A stretch of DNA of 64,000 nucleotides from contig NZ_FNAP01000005.1 of NCBI RefSeq assembly GCF_900101965.1, forward strand, positions 1 to 64,000, read 5' to 3'. Below are positions 47,147 through 56,198 of this stretch, one piece after another. Below the pieces are notes generated by a model. The model was not told the DNA's origin, did not search any database, and saw nothing but the letters and a program-made list of their open reading frames with translations. The position numbers were made by a program, and so were the translations under genes. The stretch comes from Rhodospira trueperi. Lineage in GTDB: Bacteria > Pseudomonadota > Alphaproteobacteria > Rhodospirillales > Rhodospirillaceae. Position 1 is the first letter of the stretch. Every line of letters begins with the position of its first letter.

Positions 47147-48524
47147 GCGGGAACTGATCGGACTGGCCGGGTTCGCGGTGCTGTTCGCGCTGATCGCCCT
47201 GCGGTTGCCGGTGGCCCTGGCCATGGTGATCGTCGGCGTGGGCGGCAACTGGGCGCTGTCCATCGCCGCGCCGTTCCTGCGGTTCGAGCCCTATCTGGCT
47301 CAGTTCAAGTCGCTGACTTGGAGCGTGATGAGCAGTTACACCCTGTCTGTTGTGCCGCTGTTCATCCTAATGGGCTATCTGGCCGCGCATGCCAACCTCA
47401 GCCGCGATCTGTTCCAGGGCCTGAACGCCCTTGTGGGCCGGCTGCGCGGCGGTGTGGCCATGGCAGCGGTCATGGCCTGCGCGGGGTTCGGCGCGGTGTG
47501 TGGGTCGTCGCTGGCCACGGCCAGCACCATGGGCCGCGTGGCGCTGCCCGAGCTGAAGCGGCTACGCTACGACGACGGTCTGGCGACCGGCACCCTGGCC
47601 GCTGGCGGCACGCTGGGAATCCTGATTCCGCCGTCGGTGGCTCTGGTGATCTACGCCATCGTGGTCGAGGCGTCGGTGGTGGAGATGTTTCAGGCCGCCG
47701 TCGTGCCGGGGCTGTTGGCCGTTGTGCTGTTCGTGGCGGTCATCGCCGTCCGGGTGTGGCTGGACCCGGGGCTGGCGCGGGAGACCCCGCCGCTGGAGGC
47801 CGCCGCGCGGCGGGTGGCGGTGCGCCGGCTGTTGCCCGTGCTGGCGATCTTCGGTGCCATTGTGCTCGGGCTGGGACTGGGGCTGTTTACGCCGACGCCG
47901 GCGGCGGCCGTCGGCGTGTTCGCCGTGCTGGCCTACGGCGTCGTCCTCAAGGCGCGTACTGGCGAGGGCCTGGGCCGGCGCGAAATTGGCCGCGCTGTCC
48001 GCGACACGGCGGTCACCGGCGGGATGATCTATTTCGTCCTGTTCGGCGCCGAAGTGTTGAAGGGGTTTCTGGCCCGCAGCGGACTGCCGGCCGCTCTGGC
48101 CGAAATGGCGGCCACGGGCACAGCCGACCCCTGGCTGATCCTGGCCGCCGTGCTGCTGGTGCTGATCCTGCTGGGGTGCTTCATGGATTCGCTGTCCATG
48201 ATCCTGGTGGTGGTGCCGTTCCTGTTCCCGGTGCTGGTGGAACTGAACGGCGGCGACTGGGTGACGGCCGCCGAGGCCGGCTACGGCATGGCCAGCGAGG
48301 ACCTGAAGATCTGGTTCGGTGTCCTGGCCCTGATCGTGGTCGAGTTGGGCCTGATCACGCCTCCCGTGGGCCTGAACGTCTTCGTCATCCGCAGTGTGGC
48401 CCCGGCCGTGCCGATGGGCACGATCTTCCGGGGCGTGCTGCCGTTCTTCACCGTCGAGTTGGGCCGGGTGGCGCTGATTCTGGCGCTGCCGGGACTGGCG
48501 CTGTGGCTACCGCGGGTGCTGTGA
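47133..48524 (+). CDS. TRAP transporter large permease (DctM type)
   Basis: A 463-residue membrane protein with about 12-13 helices, typical of DctM: LPVALAMVIVGVGGNW, AVCGSSLATASTMGRVALPELKR, GTLGILIPPSV, and VVELGLITPPVGLNVFVI. It is about 35 residues longer than common DctM proteins. It is coupled to the small permease. The substrate cannot be judged because the binding protein is missing here. Confidence 0.93.
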   Translation: MPMGERELIGLAGFAVLFALIALRLPVALAMVIVGVGGNWALSIAAPFLRFEPYLAQFKSLTWSVMSSYTLSVVPLFILMGYLAAHANLSRDLFQGLNALVGRLRGGVAMAAVMACAGFGAVCGSSLATASTMGRVALPELKRLRYDDGLATGTLAAGGTLGILIPPSVALVIYAIVVEASVVEMFQAAVVPGLLAVVLFVAVIAVRVWLDPGLARETPPLEAAARRVAVRRLLPVLAIFGAIVLGLGLGLFTPTPAAAVGVFAVLAYGVVLKARTGEGLGRREIGRAVRDTAVTGGMIYFVLFGAEVLKGFLARSGLPAALAEMAATGTADPWLILAAVLLVLILLGCFMDSLSMILVVVPFLFPVLVELNGGDWVTAAEAGYGMASEDLKIWFGVLALIVVELGLITPPVGLNVFVIRSVAPAVPMGTIFRGVLPFFTVELGRVALILALPGLALWLPRVL

Positions 48525-48547
48525 GGTCGACCCGATTAGAAAGGGCG

Positions 48548-48904
48548 CTATTGCTTGGTCTCGCTGGCGCAGTTGATGCACAGCGGCACCGCTGGGTCGA
48601 AGTCCAGACGACGCGGGGCAATGTCTTCGCCGCAATGGACGCACTGGCCGTAGTCCCCGGCCTCCATGCGCTCCAGGGCCGCGTCGATGCGCTTGATCTC
48701 GACCTGACGGCGGCGCTCCGTCTCCTTGGCCATCGCCTGTTGCTGAAGGGCGTCCATGCGCGACAGCCGCCCCATGGCGGTGTCGCCGGCATCCACCGTC
48801 GCGCGGTCGCCTTCAGTACTGGCCTCGTCGGCCAACACTTCCTCGCGGTGCGCCAGCAGGCGGGCGCGTAGCGCTTCCACGTCCAGGTCGGTCCGCTCGG
48901 TCAA
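48548..48904 (-). CDS. DksA/TraR-family zinc-finger protein
   Basis: A 118-residue protein with a coiled-coil N-terminal half and a C-terminal four-cysteine zinc finger (CVHCGEDI...LCINC). DksA-type proteins bind RNA polymerase in the secondary channel. The DxxDA tip motif of true DksA is not obvious, so this is a relative rather than DksA itself. TTG at 48904 is chosen as start because GGAG is nine bases upstream; the next in-frame ATG would cut off part of the coiled coil. It converges with dctM. Confidence 0.85.
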   Translation of the reverse strand: MTERTDLDVEALRARLLAHREEVLADEASTEGDRATVDAGDTAMGRLSRMDALQQQAMAKETERRRQVEIKRIDAALERMEAGDYGQCVHCGEDIAPRRLDFDPAVPLCINCASETKQ

Positions 48905-48927
48905 GATCGCTCTCCTTCGCCCTTGCC

Positions 48928-48988
48928 ATTTGTATTTTAAGCTAATCGCCGTCGCGATCCGTTTCGGATCGCTCCGGATTTGCTCTAG
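48928..48988 (-). repeat. Dispersed repeat, copy 1
   Basis: Read on the minus strand it starts TAGAGCAAATCC, then GAGCGATCCG-N3-CGGATCGCGACG, then TTAGCTTAAAAT. Nearly the same series stands at 61903-61963 on the plus strand. It lies upstream of the DksA-like gene. Confidence 0.75.
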
Positions 48989-49133
48989 GGCATGCCAAAC
49001 CCCACCGCACCGTTCCCCAGCGAAACGGGCAGCATCTCGTGACACGTACAATGACAGAAGCATGACATCGCCCTGACGCGAAGGCCAATGAATTTGGCCC
49101 CCCCGCGTCGAAGGAACCAGACCGCCGGACCTC

Positions 49134-50279
49134 CTATCGCCGCGATCCGGGCCCGGCGGCGCGCAACGGGTCGGGCTCGAAATCCAGGTCAAGGTGGAGG
49201 TCGAAGGCCAGCTCGCGGTCGGCCATGACAGACGCGGTTTCGTTCAGGGTGTGGGCCGTCTCGGGAATGGGGGCCAGCGCCTCGAGGAACTGCGCCGCCA
49301 CCGCCGGCCATCCGTGACGCAGCGCGTGGGCGCGGCAGGCGTTCCGGTCGAGGTCCAGCGCCGCCAAGGCGGCGCGGCGCAGGTCGTCGTCCAGTACGCC
49401 GACCGGGTTGTCCGGATTGTCGTCGGCCAGCACGTCGCGCGGCCCGGCCACCGGGAATGCTGCCACGGGCAAACCGCAGGCCAGTGCCTCCAGCATCACC
49501 AGCCCGAAGGTGTCGGTCAGGCTTGGAAAGACCAGGACGTCCGCCGCTGAATAGCACCGGGCAATGGCCTCGTCGTCCGGCGGCTGGGTGAAAAAGACGT
49601 CGGGATAGCGGCGCCGCAGCCCGTCGAGCGCCGGGCCGACACCGGCCACCACCTTGGATCCCGGCAGGTCCAGGTCCAGGAACGCTGGCAGGTTCTTCTC
49701 AATGGCGATGCGTCCCAGGAACAGGAAGATCGGGCGGGGCAGGTCCGCGAACGGGGCCGCGCCGGGGTCCACGGGGCGGAACACGGCGGTATCCACGCCG
49801 TGGGACCACACCCGCAGGCGCCGCAGGCCGCGCCGGTCCAACTCGGCCCGGGTCGAGGCCGCCGGCACCAGGACCCGTGTCGCCGGCCGGTGGATCCGCC
49901 GCATCCAGGCGTAGGTCAGCGAAAGCGGCGTGCGGAACCGGGTGTGCATGTACTCGGGAAAACGGGTGTGGTAGGCGGTCGTGAACGGCCAGCCCCAGGC
50001 CAGACAGGCGGATCGAGCGGCCAGACCCAGCGGTCCTTCCGTGGCGATGTGGACGGCGTCGGGCCTGAACGCGGCCAGCATGCGGCGGACCTTTCGGCGC
50101 GGCCGTACGGCCAGACGGATTTCCGGGTAGGTCGGCATGGGAACCGTCCGGAACGCTCCCGGCTCGATCACGGCGACGGTATGCCCGTCGGCCTCCAGGG
50201 CCCGGCGCACCGCCTCGACCACCCGCACCACCCCGTTGATCTGGGGCCGCCAAGCATCTGTGACGATACAGATCCGCAC
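49134..50279 (-). CDS. GT4-family glycosyltransferase
   Basis: A 381-residue glycosyltransferase of the GT-B fold. The N terminus has TDAWRPQINGVVRVV, as in the mannosyl/glucosyl diglyceride type. The nucleotide-sugar site includes FLGRIAIEKNLPAFL, DVLVFPSLTDTFGLVMLEALACGLPVAA. It probably glycosylates a membrane lipid or polysaccharide. A Glu/Asp-rich tail of about 35 residues follows. It stands alone in the minus direction after the mltG gene region. Confidence 0.9.
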   Translation of the reverse strand: MRICIVTDAWRPQINGVVRVVEAVRRALEADGHTVAVIEPGAFRTVPMPTYPEIRLAVRPRRKVRRMLAAFRPDAVHIATEGPLGLAARSACLAWGWPFTTAYHTRFPEYMHTRFRTPLSLTYAWMRRIHRPATRVLVPAASTRAELDRRGLRRLRVWSHGVDTAVFRPVDPGAAPFADLPRPIFLFLGRIAIEKNLPAFLDLDLPGSKVVAGVGPALDGLRRRYPDVFFTQPPDDEAIARCYSAADVLVFPSLTDTFGLVMLEALACGLPVAAFPVAGPRDVLADDNPDNPVGVLDDDLRRAALAALDLDRNACRAHALRHGWPAVAAQFLEALAPIPETAHTLNETASVMADRELAFDLHLDLDFEPDPLRAAGPGSRR

Positions 50280-50353
50280 GGTCTCTTACCCCTTCTGCCG
50301 CCTCCCCCAGGACCGGGACGCAACGGCGCGGCGTGGCGGCCCGGGCGCCGCGC

Positions 50354-51427
50354 CTAGTTATCCTCGGAGCCCGCCCGCCGCTGTTCCCGCAGAAACTGTC
50401 GCCAGGCCCTGACATTCCGGTTGTGCTCCGCCAGCGTGCGGGCGAAGGCGTGGCCCCCGGTGCCGTCGGCCACGAAGAACAGATCCTTCGTTTCCTTGGG
50501 GTTCAGCACAGCCGCGATGGACTCCCGCCCGGGATTGCAGATCGGGCCGGGCGGCAGTCCGTCGATCACATATGTATTGAAGGGTGACGGGGTTTCCAGG
50601 TCTCTGCGGGTCAGGGGACGGCCGAGAACGCCAGTCGAATCGAGCCCGAAGATCACCGTGGGGTCCGATTGCAGCCGCATTCCCCGGTTCAGTCGATTGA
50701 TGAAGACGCCGGCCACATGAGGCCGCTCGGCGGAGATGTTGGTTTCCCGCTCCACAATTGAGGCCAGGATCACGGCCTCCTCGGGCGTCGCGATGGGAAG
50801 CCCCTCGGCCCGGTTCGGCCAGAGTTCGGCCACCGTCTCCTCCATCGCCGTCATCATGCGTTGAACGATGTCGTCGCGGCTGTTGCCAAGCGTGAAGTGA
50901 TAGGTCTCGGGTAACAGGGACCCTTCGTCCGGTTGCAGGGTGATCGCGCCCTCAAGCCCGTCTGCCTCGCGGACGAGTTCCAGCACGCGCGGAACCGTCA
51001 GCCCCTCGGCGACCGTGACCCGGCGGGCGACCACATCGCCGCGTGTGAGAATGTCCAGGGCATCGCGCGGTGAAATCGCGATGTCGAAGCGGTATTCGCC
51101 GGCCTTCAGGTCCCGGGTCCGACGGGCCAGCCGGGCGCCCACCTCGAACACCCAGGGGTCGCGGACGACCCCGGCCTTGGCCAGTCGGTCGGCGATGCCG
51201 GCCAGCCCCGTTCCCTGCGGGACCACCACCGTCACGGGCTCGGTCAAGGGACCGGGCGTCGTGAACAGGTCCTCAATGTACCGATACCCCACATACAGGG
51301 CGACGACCACAACGCCCGCCAGAAGGGAGACGCTGAACGCCACCGTCCGAATCCACTCTCCAGCGCGCGGGTCCCGCTTGGACAGGCTTTTTTCGTCCTG
51401 TCCGGGCTGGGTGTTGTCGGTGTTCAT
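50354..51427 (-). CDS. mltG: Endolytic murein transglycosylase MltG
   Basis: A 357-residue membrane-anchored enzyme that cuts nascent peptidoglycan and helps to set glycan length. A single helix lies near 30-52, then a LysM-like region (VVPQGTGLAGIADRLAKAGVV), and the YceG domain with ILASIVERETN carrying the catalytic Glu. It also has LQSDPTVIFGL and SPFNTYVIDGLPPGPICNPG. It follows fabF by eight bases in the fatty-acid operon, as in many alphaproteobacteria. Confidence 0.95.
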   Translation of the reverse strand: MNTDNTQPGQDEKSLSKRDPRAGEWIRTVAFSVSLLAGVVVVALYVGYRYIEDLFTTPGPLTEPVTVVVPQGTGLAGIADRLAKAGVVRDPWVFEVGARLARRTRDLKAGEYRFDIAISPRDALDILTRGDVVARRVTVAEGLTVPRVLELVREADGLEGAITLQPDEGSLLPETYHFTLGNSRDDIVQRMMTAMEETVAELWPNRAEGLPIATPEEAVILASIVERETNISAERPHVAGVFINRLNRGMRLQSDPTVIFGLDSTGVLGRPLTRRDLETPSPFNTYVIDGLPPGPICNPGRESIAAVLNPKETKDLFFVADGTGGHAFARTLAEHNRNVRAWRQFLREQRRAGSEDN

Positions 51428-51435
51428 CGGCGTGC

Positions 51436-52695
51436 TCAGGGCGCCGGCCCGACGATCAGGCAGGCGTTGGTGCCGCCGAAGCCGAAGCTGTTCGACATGG
51501 CGTGGCGCACCGGGCGTTCCTTGGCCACCTTGGGCACGAGGTCGAGATCACAACCCTCGGATGGGTTGTCGAGGTTCAGCGTCGGCGGCACCGTGCCGTT
51601 GATCACGGAGAGGATGGAATAGATTGCCTCCACGCTGCCGGCCGCGCCCAGCAGGTGACCGGTCGACGATTTGGTCGACGACATGGACAGGTTGTAGGCG
51701 TGGTGTCCGAACAGGCGCTTGACGGCGTCGTGTTCGATCTTGTCGCCCAGTTCGGTCGAGGTGCCGTGCGCGTTGATGTAGTCGATGTCCTCGGGATTGA
51801 GGCCGGCATTGCGCAGGGCGGCCCGCATGGCGCGGAAGCCGCCGTTGCCGTCCTCGACCGGGGCGGTGATGTGATAGGCATCGCCGCTCATGCCGTAGCC
51901 CTTGATCTCGGCGTAGATGCGCGCGCCGCGCTTCTTGGCGTGCTCGTACTCCTCCAGCACGACGATGCCCGCGCCCTCGCCCATGACGAAACCGTCGCGG
52001 TCGCGGTCCCAGGGGCGCGAGGCTTCCGTGGGGCGGTCGTTGAATTTGGTGGACAGGGCCTTGGCGGAGCAGAACCCGCCCAGTCCGATCCGGCAGATGG
52101 TCGCTTCGGCGCCGCCGGCGACCATTACATCGGCGTCGCCGAACATGATCATGCGGCTGGCGTCGCCAATGGCGTGGGCGCCGGTCGAGCAAGCGGTCAC
52201 TACGGCGTGGTTCGGCCCCTTGAAGCCGTGCCGAATGGAGGCATGACCGGAGACCAGGTTGATCAGGTTGGCCGGGACAAAGAACGGGCTGATCTTGCGA
52301 GGGCCATGTTTTTCCAACGTCACGGCGGTTTCGGCGATGCCCTTCAGGCCGCCGATTCCCGAGCCGATCATGACGCCCGTGCGCTCGCGATCCTCGTCGG
52401 TCTCTGGCACCCAGCCGGAATCAGCCACCGCGTCGTCGGCCGCCCTGAGGCCGAAGATGATGAACTCGGTCATGCGCCGACGCATCTTGGCGTCGGCGAC
52501 CGTGTCGGGGTCGAACGCGCCGGGCTCGTCGCCGCTCGGAACTATGCCAGCCACGCGTGACGGCAGGTCAGAGACGTCGATGTGCTCGATAGCCCGAATG
52601 CCCGACTGTCCGTTTGTGATCCGCTCCCAGTTGTGCGCCACACCCACGCCCAACGGAGTTACCATGCCCAGTCCGGTAACGACGACTCGCCTCAT
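51436..52695 (-). CDS. fabF: 3-oxoacyl-ACP synthase II
   Basis: A 419-residue condensing enzyme that elongates fatty acids. The catalytic triad is clear: Cys in VTACSTGAHAIG, His in NAHGTSTELGD, and His in STGHLLGAAG. MRRVVVTGLGMVTPLG at 52695 is the usual start; another ATG 12 bases upstream is possible. It lies after acpP in the cluster fabD-fabG-acpP-fabF. Confidence 0.97.
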   Translation of the reverse strand: MRRVVVTGLGMVTPLGVGVAHNWERITNGQSGIRAIEHIDVSDLPSRVAGIVPSGDEPGAFDPDTVADAKMRRRMTEFIIFGLRAADDAVADSGWVPETDEDRERTGVMIGSGIGGLKGIAETAVTLEKHGPRKISPFFVPANLINLVSGHASIRHGFKGPNHAVVTACSTGAHAIGDASRMIMFGDADVMVAGGAEATICRIGLGGFCSAKALSTKFNDRPTEASRPWDRDRDGFVMGEGAGIVVLEEYEHAKKRGARIYAEIKGYGMSGDAYHITAPVEDGNGGFRAMRAALRNAGLNPEDIDYINAHGTSTELGDKIEHDAVKRLFGHHAYNLSMSSTKSSTGHLLGAAGSVEAIYSILSVINGTVPPTLNLDNPSEGCDLDLVPKVAKERPVRHAMSNSFGFGGTNACLIVGPAP

Positions 52696-52832
52696 TGCCC
52701 CTGCCATGTCTGATCGGTCTGTCCCTCGGGTACCGCAGGCCCATGCAAACAGAGTCGCGGGACTCCGGCTCCCGTCGGTCCGGCGCCCGGCCAACGCCCG
52801 CGCCGCGACGCGTGGCCCGGCGCGCCGGCGCC

Positions 52833-53069
52833 TTATTTCGCGTTTGCGTTGATGAACTCGATGGCGTCCTTGACCGTCAGGATCTTCTCGGCCGCGTCAT
52901 CGGGGATCTCGCACTGGAACTCTTCCTCGAAGGCCATGACCAGTTCGACGGTATCCAGGCTGTCGGCGCCCAGGTCATCGATGAAACTGGCGTTCTCGGT
53001 GACCTTGGCCTCGTCGACGCCCAGGTGCTCGACCACGATTTTCTTCACGCGCTCGGCGACATCGCTCAT
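52833..53069 (-). CDS. acpP: Acyl carrier protein
   Basis: A 78-residue acidic protein. The phosphopantetheine attachment site is Ser37 in [18 protein letters not shown]. It holds growing acyl chains during fatty-acid synthesis. Start at 53069 is the family start; a longer frame to 53168 is not supported. It lies between fabG (278 bases upstream) and fabF (137 bases downstream); high-level expression from its own promoter in the first spacer is likely. Confidence 0.98.
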   Translation of the reverse strand: MSDVAERVKKIVVEHLGVDEAKVTENASFIDDLGADSLDTVELVMAFEEEFQCEIPDDAAEKILTVKDAIEFINANAK

Positions 53070-53346
53070 CTTGATTCGTCCTTGAATGATTCCTTGGGGA
53101 GACTTTGGATCCGTACCGGAGTCCGTTTGCGAAATGCGGTTCTCGGCGTGAGGCCGGCCATCCGGCAAGAAGGGCGCCCCGAAGGCCCGACCGCAGTCGA
53201 CGCGGACCCAAAGGGAAACCGACGTCGCGATTGTGCGCGCCGGCCAGCCGAGACGCGGTTCCTAGCACATTCACACCGGCTTGGCCAGCACCGCCGGGAC
53301 CGGAATCCTGCTCTCCGGCCGGGCCGCCGAGGCGCCTTAAACACCA

Positions 53347-54087
53347 TCAGATCATGGCCATACCGCCGTTGACGTGGAGCGTCTGACCGGTGACGTAGCC
53401 GGCCTCCATGCTGGCCAGATAGACCACGGCGGCGGCGATGTCATCGCCGGTTCCCATGGCACCGGCCGGGATCGCGCCCAACAGGCGGCTCTTCTGGTCA
53501 TCGGAAAGCGCGTCGGTCATGGCCGAGGTGATGAAGCCTGGCGCCACGCAGTTGACGGTGATGCCGCGTGGCGCAACCTCGCCAGCCAGCGACTTGGACA
53601 TGCCGATCAGTCCGGCCTTGGAGGCGGCGTAGTTGGCCTGCCCCGGGTTGCCGGTGACGCCGACGATGGAGGTAATCGAGATGATGCGCCCCCAACGGCG
53701 TTTCATCATGCCCTTCATTGCCGCGCGCGACAGCCGAAAGGCAGCGGTCAGGTTGACGTCCAGGACGGCCGACCATTCCTCGTCCTTCATGCGCATGGCC
53801 AGACCGTCGCGGGTCAGGCCGGCGTTGTTGACGAGGATGTCGAGGCCGGTGCCGGCGGCCGATTCCGCCTCGCCCACCAGGGCGTTGACGGCGTCGGCGT
53901 CGGACAGGTTGCACGGCACGGCCCAGGCCCGCGAGCCCAGGTCGGCGGCCAAAGCGTCCAGCGCGTCACGCCGGGTGCCGGACAACACGACCGCTGCGCC
54001 CCGGGCGTGCAGGGCGCGGGCAACCGCCCCGCCAATGCCGCCGGACGCGCCGGTCACCAGCGCGGTCTTGCCGGTCAGATCGAACAT
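53347..54087 (-). CDS. fabG: 3-oxoacyl-ACP reductase
   Basis: A 246-residue short-chain dehydrogenase of the FabG type. It has TGASGGIGGAVA for NADP(H), NNAGLTRDGLAMRM, the catalytic Ser in ISITSIVG, and YAASKAG. It reduces the ketoacyl-ACP made by condensing enzymes. It lies 23 bases downstream of fabD, in front of acpP. Confidence 0.97.
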   Translation of the reverse strand: MFDLTGKTALVTGASGGIGGAVARALHARGAAVVLSGTRRDALDALAADLGSRAWAVPCNLSDADAVNALVGEAESAAGTGLDILVNNAGLTRDGLAMRMKDEEWSAVLDVNLTAAFRLSRAAMKGMMKRRWGRIISITSIVGVTGNPGQANYAASKAGLIGMSKSLAGEVAPRGITVNCVAPGFITSAMTDALSDDQKSRLLGAIPAGAMGTGDDIAAAVVYLASMEAGYVTGQTLHVNGGMAMI

Positions 54088-54110
54088 GGAGACGGTCTTC
54101 CTTATCTATC

Positions 54111-55088
54111 TTACAGTTCCCGATGGGGCGCCTGGACGGTCTTGAGAAAAGCCTCGACACCGGCCGGGGTTTCGACGGCGACGCCGTTCAGGCTTCGGTC
54201 GATCCGCTTGGCCAGACCCGACAGCACCTTGCCGGACCCCAGTTCAACGAGGGTCTCGACGCCCTGATCGCGCATGAAAAGGACGCTTTCTCGCCAGCGC
54301 ACGGCCCCGGTGACCTGTTCGATCAGCCGGACGCGGATTTCCTCCGGATCGGTGACGTCGCTGGCCAGCACGTTGGCGACCAGAGGCGGCGCTGGTGGGG
54401 CCATCGCCACGTCGGCCAGGGCCTCGCGCATGGCCTCGGCCGCCGGGGCCATCAGGGCGCAATGGAACGGCGCGCTGACCGGCAGCATGACGGCCCGCTT
54501 GGCGCCGCGTCCGGCGGCGACCTCGACCGCAAGCTTCACCGCCTCGGTGTGGCCCGAGACCACGACCTGCCCCGGCGCGTTGTCGTTGGCGGCGGTGCAG
54601 ACCCGATCACCGGCGACCTCGGCGGCGATGGCCCGCGCGGCATCGACATCCAGCCCGAGCAGGGCGGCCATGGCCCCCTGTCCGACGGGCACGGCGCGCT
54701 GCATGGCCTGCCCGCGCGCCTTCAGAAGGCGGGCGGTATCGGCGAGCGAAAAGGTGCCGGCGGCGGCCAGCGCGGAATATTCGCCGAGCGAATGACCGGC
54801 CACGAAGCGGGCCTCGTCGGCGAGCGACAGGCCCCCCTCGCGCTCCAGAACCCGGGCCACGGCCATCGAGACCGCCATCAGGGCCGGCTGTGCGTTCTCT
54901 GTCAGGGTGAGGGTCTCCGCCGGCCCCTCGCGCATCAGCCGCCACAGCGACTGCGACAGGGCGTCATCGACCTCTTCATAGACCTCGCGCGCGACCGCGA
55001 ACGACTCGGCCAGAGCCTGCCCCATGCCGACCGCCTGGGACCCCTGTCCCGGGAAGACGAAAGCCCGTGTCTGGCTCGCCTGCGTCAT
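54111..55088 (-). CDS. fabD: Malonyl-CoA:ACP transacylase
   Basis: A 325-residue enzyme that loads malonate on ACP. The nucleophile serine is in GHSLGEYSALAAAG, the arginine and second histidine in VSAPFHCALM, and the N terminus has FVFPGQGSQAVGMG. Start at 55088 gives the family length; the frame extending to 55217 crosses the promoter region. It heads the fab cluster and is divergent from rpsF. Confidence 0.96.
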   Translation of the reverse strand: MTQASQTRAFVFPGQGSQAVGMGQALAESFAVAREVYEEVDDALSQSLWRLMREGPAETLTLTENAQPALMAVSMAVARVLEREGGLSLADEARFVAGHSLGEYSALAAAGTFSLADTARLLKARGQAMQRAVPVGQGAMAALLGLDVDAARAIAAEVAGDRVCTAANDNAPGQVVVSGHTEAVKLAVEVAAGRGAKRAVMLPVSAPFHCALMAPAAEAMREALADVAMAPPAPPLVANVLASDVTDPEEIRVRLIEQVTGAVRWRESVLFMRDQGVETLVELGSGKVLSGLAKRIDRSLNGVAVETPAGVEAFLKTVQAPHREL

Positions 55089-55232
55089 TGCCTGTCCTGC
55101 TCCCTTGCAACACGGCGCGATCCGCTGGCCGGACGAACCGTTTCGACGGCCGCGCATCGGCCCGAAAAAGCCCGCGAAATCAGATATCTGGCCGTTGACG
55201 GGCGGGCCTGTCCACATGGTGTGGGCGGCACA

Positions 55233-55258
55233 GTGTTAAACCCTGTAACACTTGTCAA
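55233..55258 (-). promoter_or_regulatory. Palindrome overlapping the fabD promoter
   Basis: GTGTTA (55233-55238) and TAACAC (55246-55251) form an inverted repeat with a seven-base centre. On the minus strand a perfect TTGACA (55253-55258) abuts it, so it would lie between the -35 and -10 of a fabD promoter and could be an operator. Confidence 0.45.
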
Positions 55259-55265
55259 GCGTCCC

Positions 55266-55293
55266 TTGCGCCGGCGATTGCGATGTGTATAGT
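55266..55293 (+). promoter_or_regulatory. Promoter of the rpsF operon
   Basis: TTGCGC (55266-55271) and TATAGT (55288-55293) are separated by 16 bases, and the transcript would begin near 55300, about 165 bases upstream of rpsF. Confidence 0.6.
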
Positions 55294-55308
55294 GCAGCCT
55301 CTTTCCGA

Positions 55309-55337
55309 CCCGCCGGCCCTGTCGGCGGGCGGGTTTC
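55309..55337 (+). promoter_or_regulatory. Hairpin in the rpsF leader (attenuator-like)
   Basis: CCCGCCG (55309-55315) pairs with CGGCGGG (55323-55329), followed by GCGGGTTTCTATT. It stands at the start of the long rpsF leader. The leader up to 55463 has no gene and could contain the S6:S18 autoregulatory element known in other bacteria; this was not resolved. Confidence 0.4.
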
Positions 55338-55463
55338 TATTGGGTTGGCCCAGGCTGACCCATAACCCTTGCCGGCATCGACCGGCTATGCCTGTCAGTT
55401 GCCGTGGCCGTGCCGCGTGTGCCTCTGGCGGGCTGAGATAATCCAGAAGGGACGTCAAACACC

Positions 55464-55919
55464 ATGGGACTGTACGAGACCGTGGTGATCGCCCGTCAGG
55501 ATCTGTCCGCCAACCAGGTTGACCAGGTTGCCGATCAGATCACCGAGACGATCACCGAAATGGGTGGCAAGGTCACCAAGAAGGAATACTGGGGCCTGCG
55601 CGCGTTGGCCTTCCGTATGAAGAAGAACCGCAAGGGCCATTATGTGATGCTCAACGTGGACGCGCCGCCGCCGGCGCTGCACGAGGCCGAGCGTCGCCTG
55701 CGGCTGAACGAGGACGTGCTGCGTCACATGAGCATCCGCGTCGACGCGCTGGAGGATGGTCCGTCCATCATGATGCAGAAGCCCGAGCGCGGCGACCGCC
55801 CGGATCGCGGGGATCGCGGTGGCCGGCGTGATCGCGGTGACCGGGGTGATCGCGGTGACCGGGGTGATCGCGGTGATCGGCCGCGCCGTCAGGACAACCG
55901 CCAGGAGGGAGGAGAATAA
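55464..55919 (+). CDS. rpsF: 30S ribosomal protein S6
   Basis: A 151-residue S6 protein. The core ([39 protein letters not shown]) binds 16S rRNA next to S18. The last 40 or so residues are a Gly-Asp-Arg repeat tail encoded by short tandem DNA repeats; such tails vary among alphaproteobacteria. GAAGGGACG precedes the ATG. It is the first gene of rpsF-rpsR-DUF2232-rplI. Confidence 0.98.
   Translation: MGLYETVVIARQDLSANQVDQVADQITETITEMGGKVTKKEYWGLRALAFRMKKNRKGHYVMLNVDAPPPALHEAERRLRLNEDVLRHMSIRVDALEDGPSIMMQKPERGDRPDRGDRGGRRDRGDRGDRGDRGDRGDRPRRQDNRQEGGE
55789..55882 (+). repeat. Tandem GDR-coding repeats in rpsF
   Basis: Units of 9 and 18 bases such as GATCGCGGTGACCGGGGT follow one another, with exact repeats from about 55829 to 55872. 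They encode Gly-Asp-Arg triplets, so length change by slippage keeps the frame. Confidence 0.85.
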
Positions 55920-55921
55920 CC

Positions 55922-56152
55922 ATGGCGAGACGCCCCTTCTTCCGTCGGCGGAAGACCTGCCCGTTCTCGGGCGCCAACGCGCCCAAGATCGACTACAAGG
56001 ACATCCGCCTGCTGTCTCGGTATGTCTCGGAGCGCGGCAAGATCGTGCCCAGCCGCATCACGGCCGTGTCGGCCAAGAAGCAGCGGGAACTTGCACGGGC
56101 CATCAAGCGGGCTCGGTTCCTTGGTCTGCTGCCCTACGTGATCCGTCAGTAA
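55922..56152 (+). CDS. rpsR: 30S ribosomal protein S18
   Basis: A 76-residue S18 protein that pairs with S6 on the platform of the small subunit. Typical features are [19 protein letters not shown] and [35 protein letters not shown]. It starts two bases after rpsF with AGGAGG inside the rpsF end. Confidence 0.98.
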   Translation: MARRPFFRRRKTCPFSGANAPKIDYKDIRLLSRYVSERGKIVPSRITAVSAKKQRELARAIKRARFLGLLPYVIRQ

Positions 56153-56198
56153 GGCGCCCGATTCGGCTGAGTCCGGCGCAACGGCAAGGGCCCCCTTG

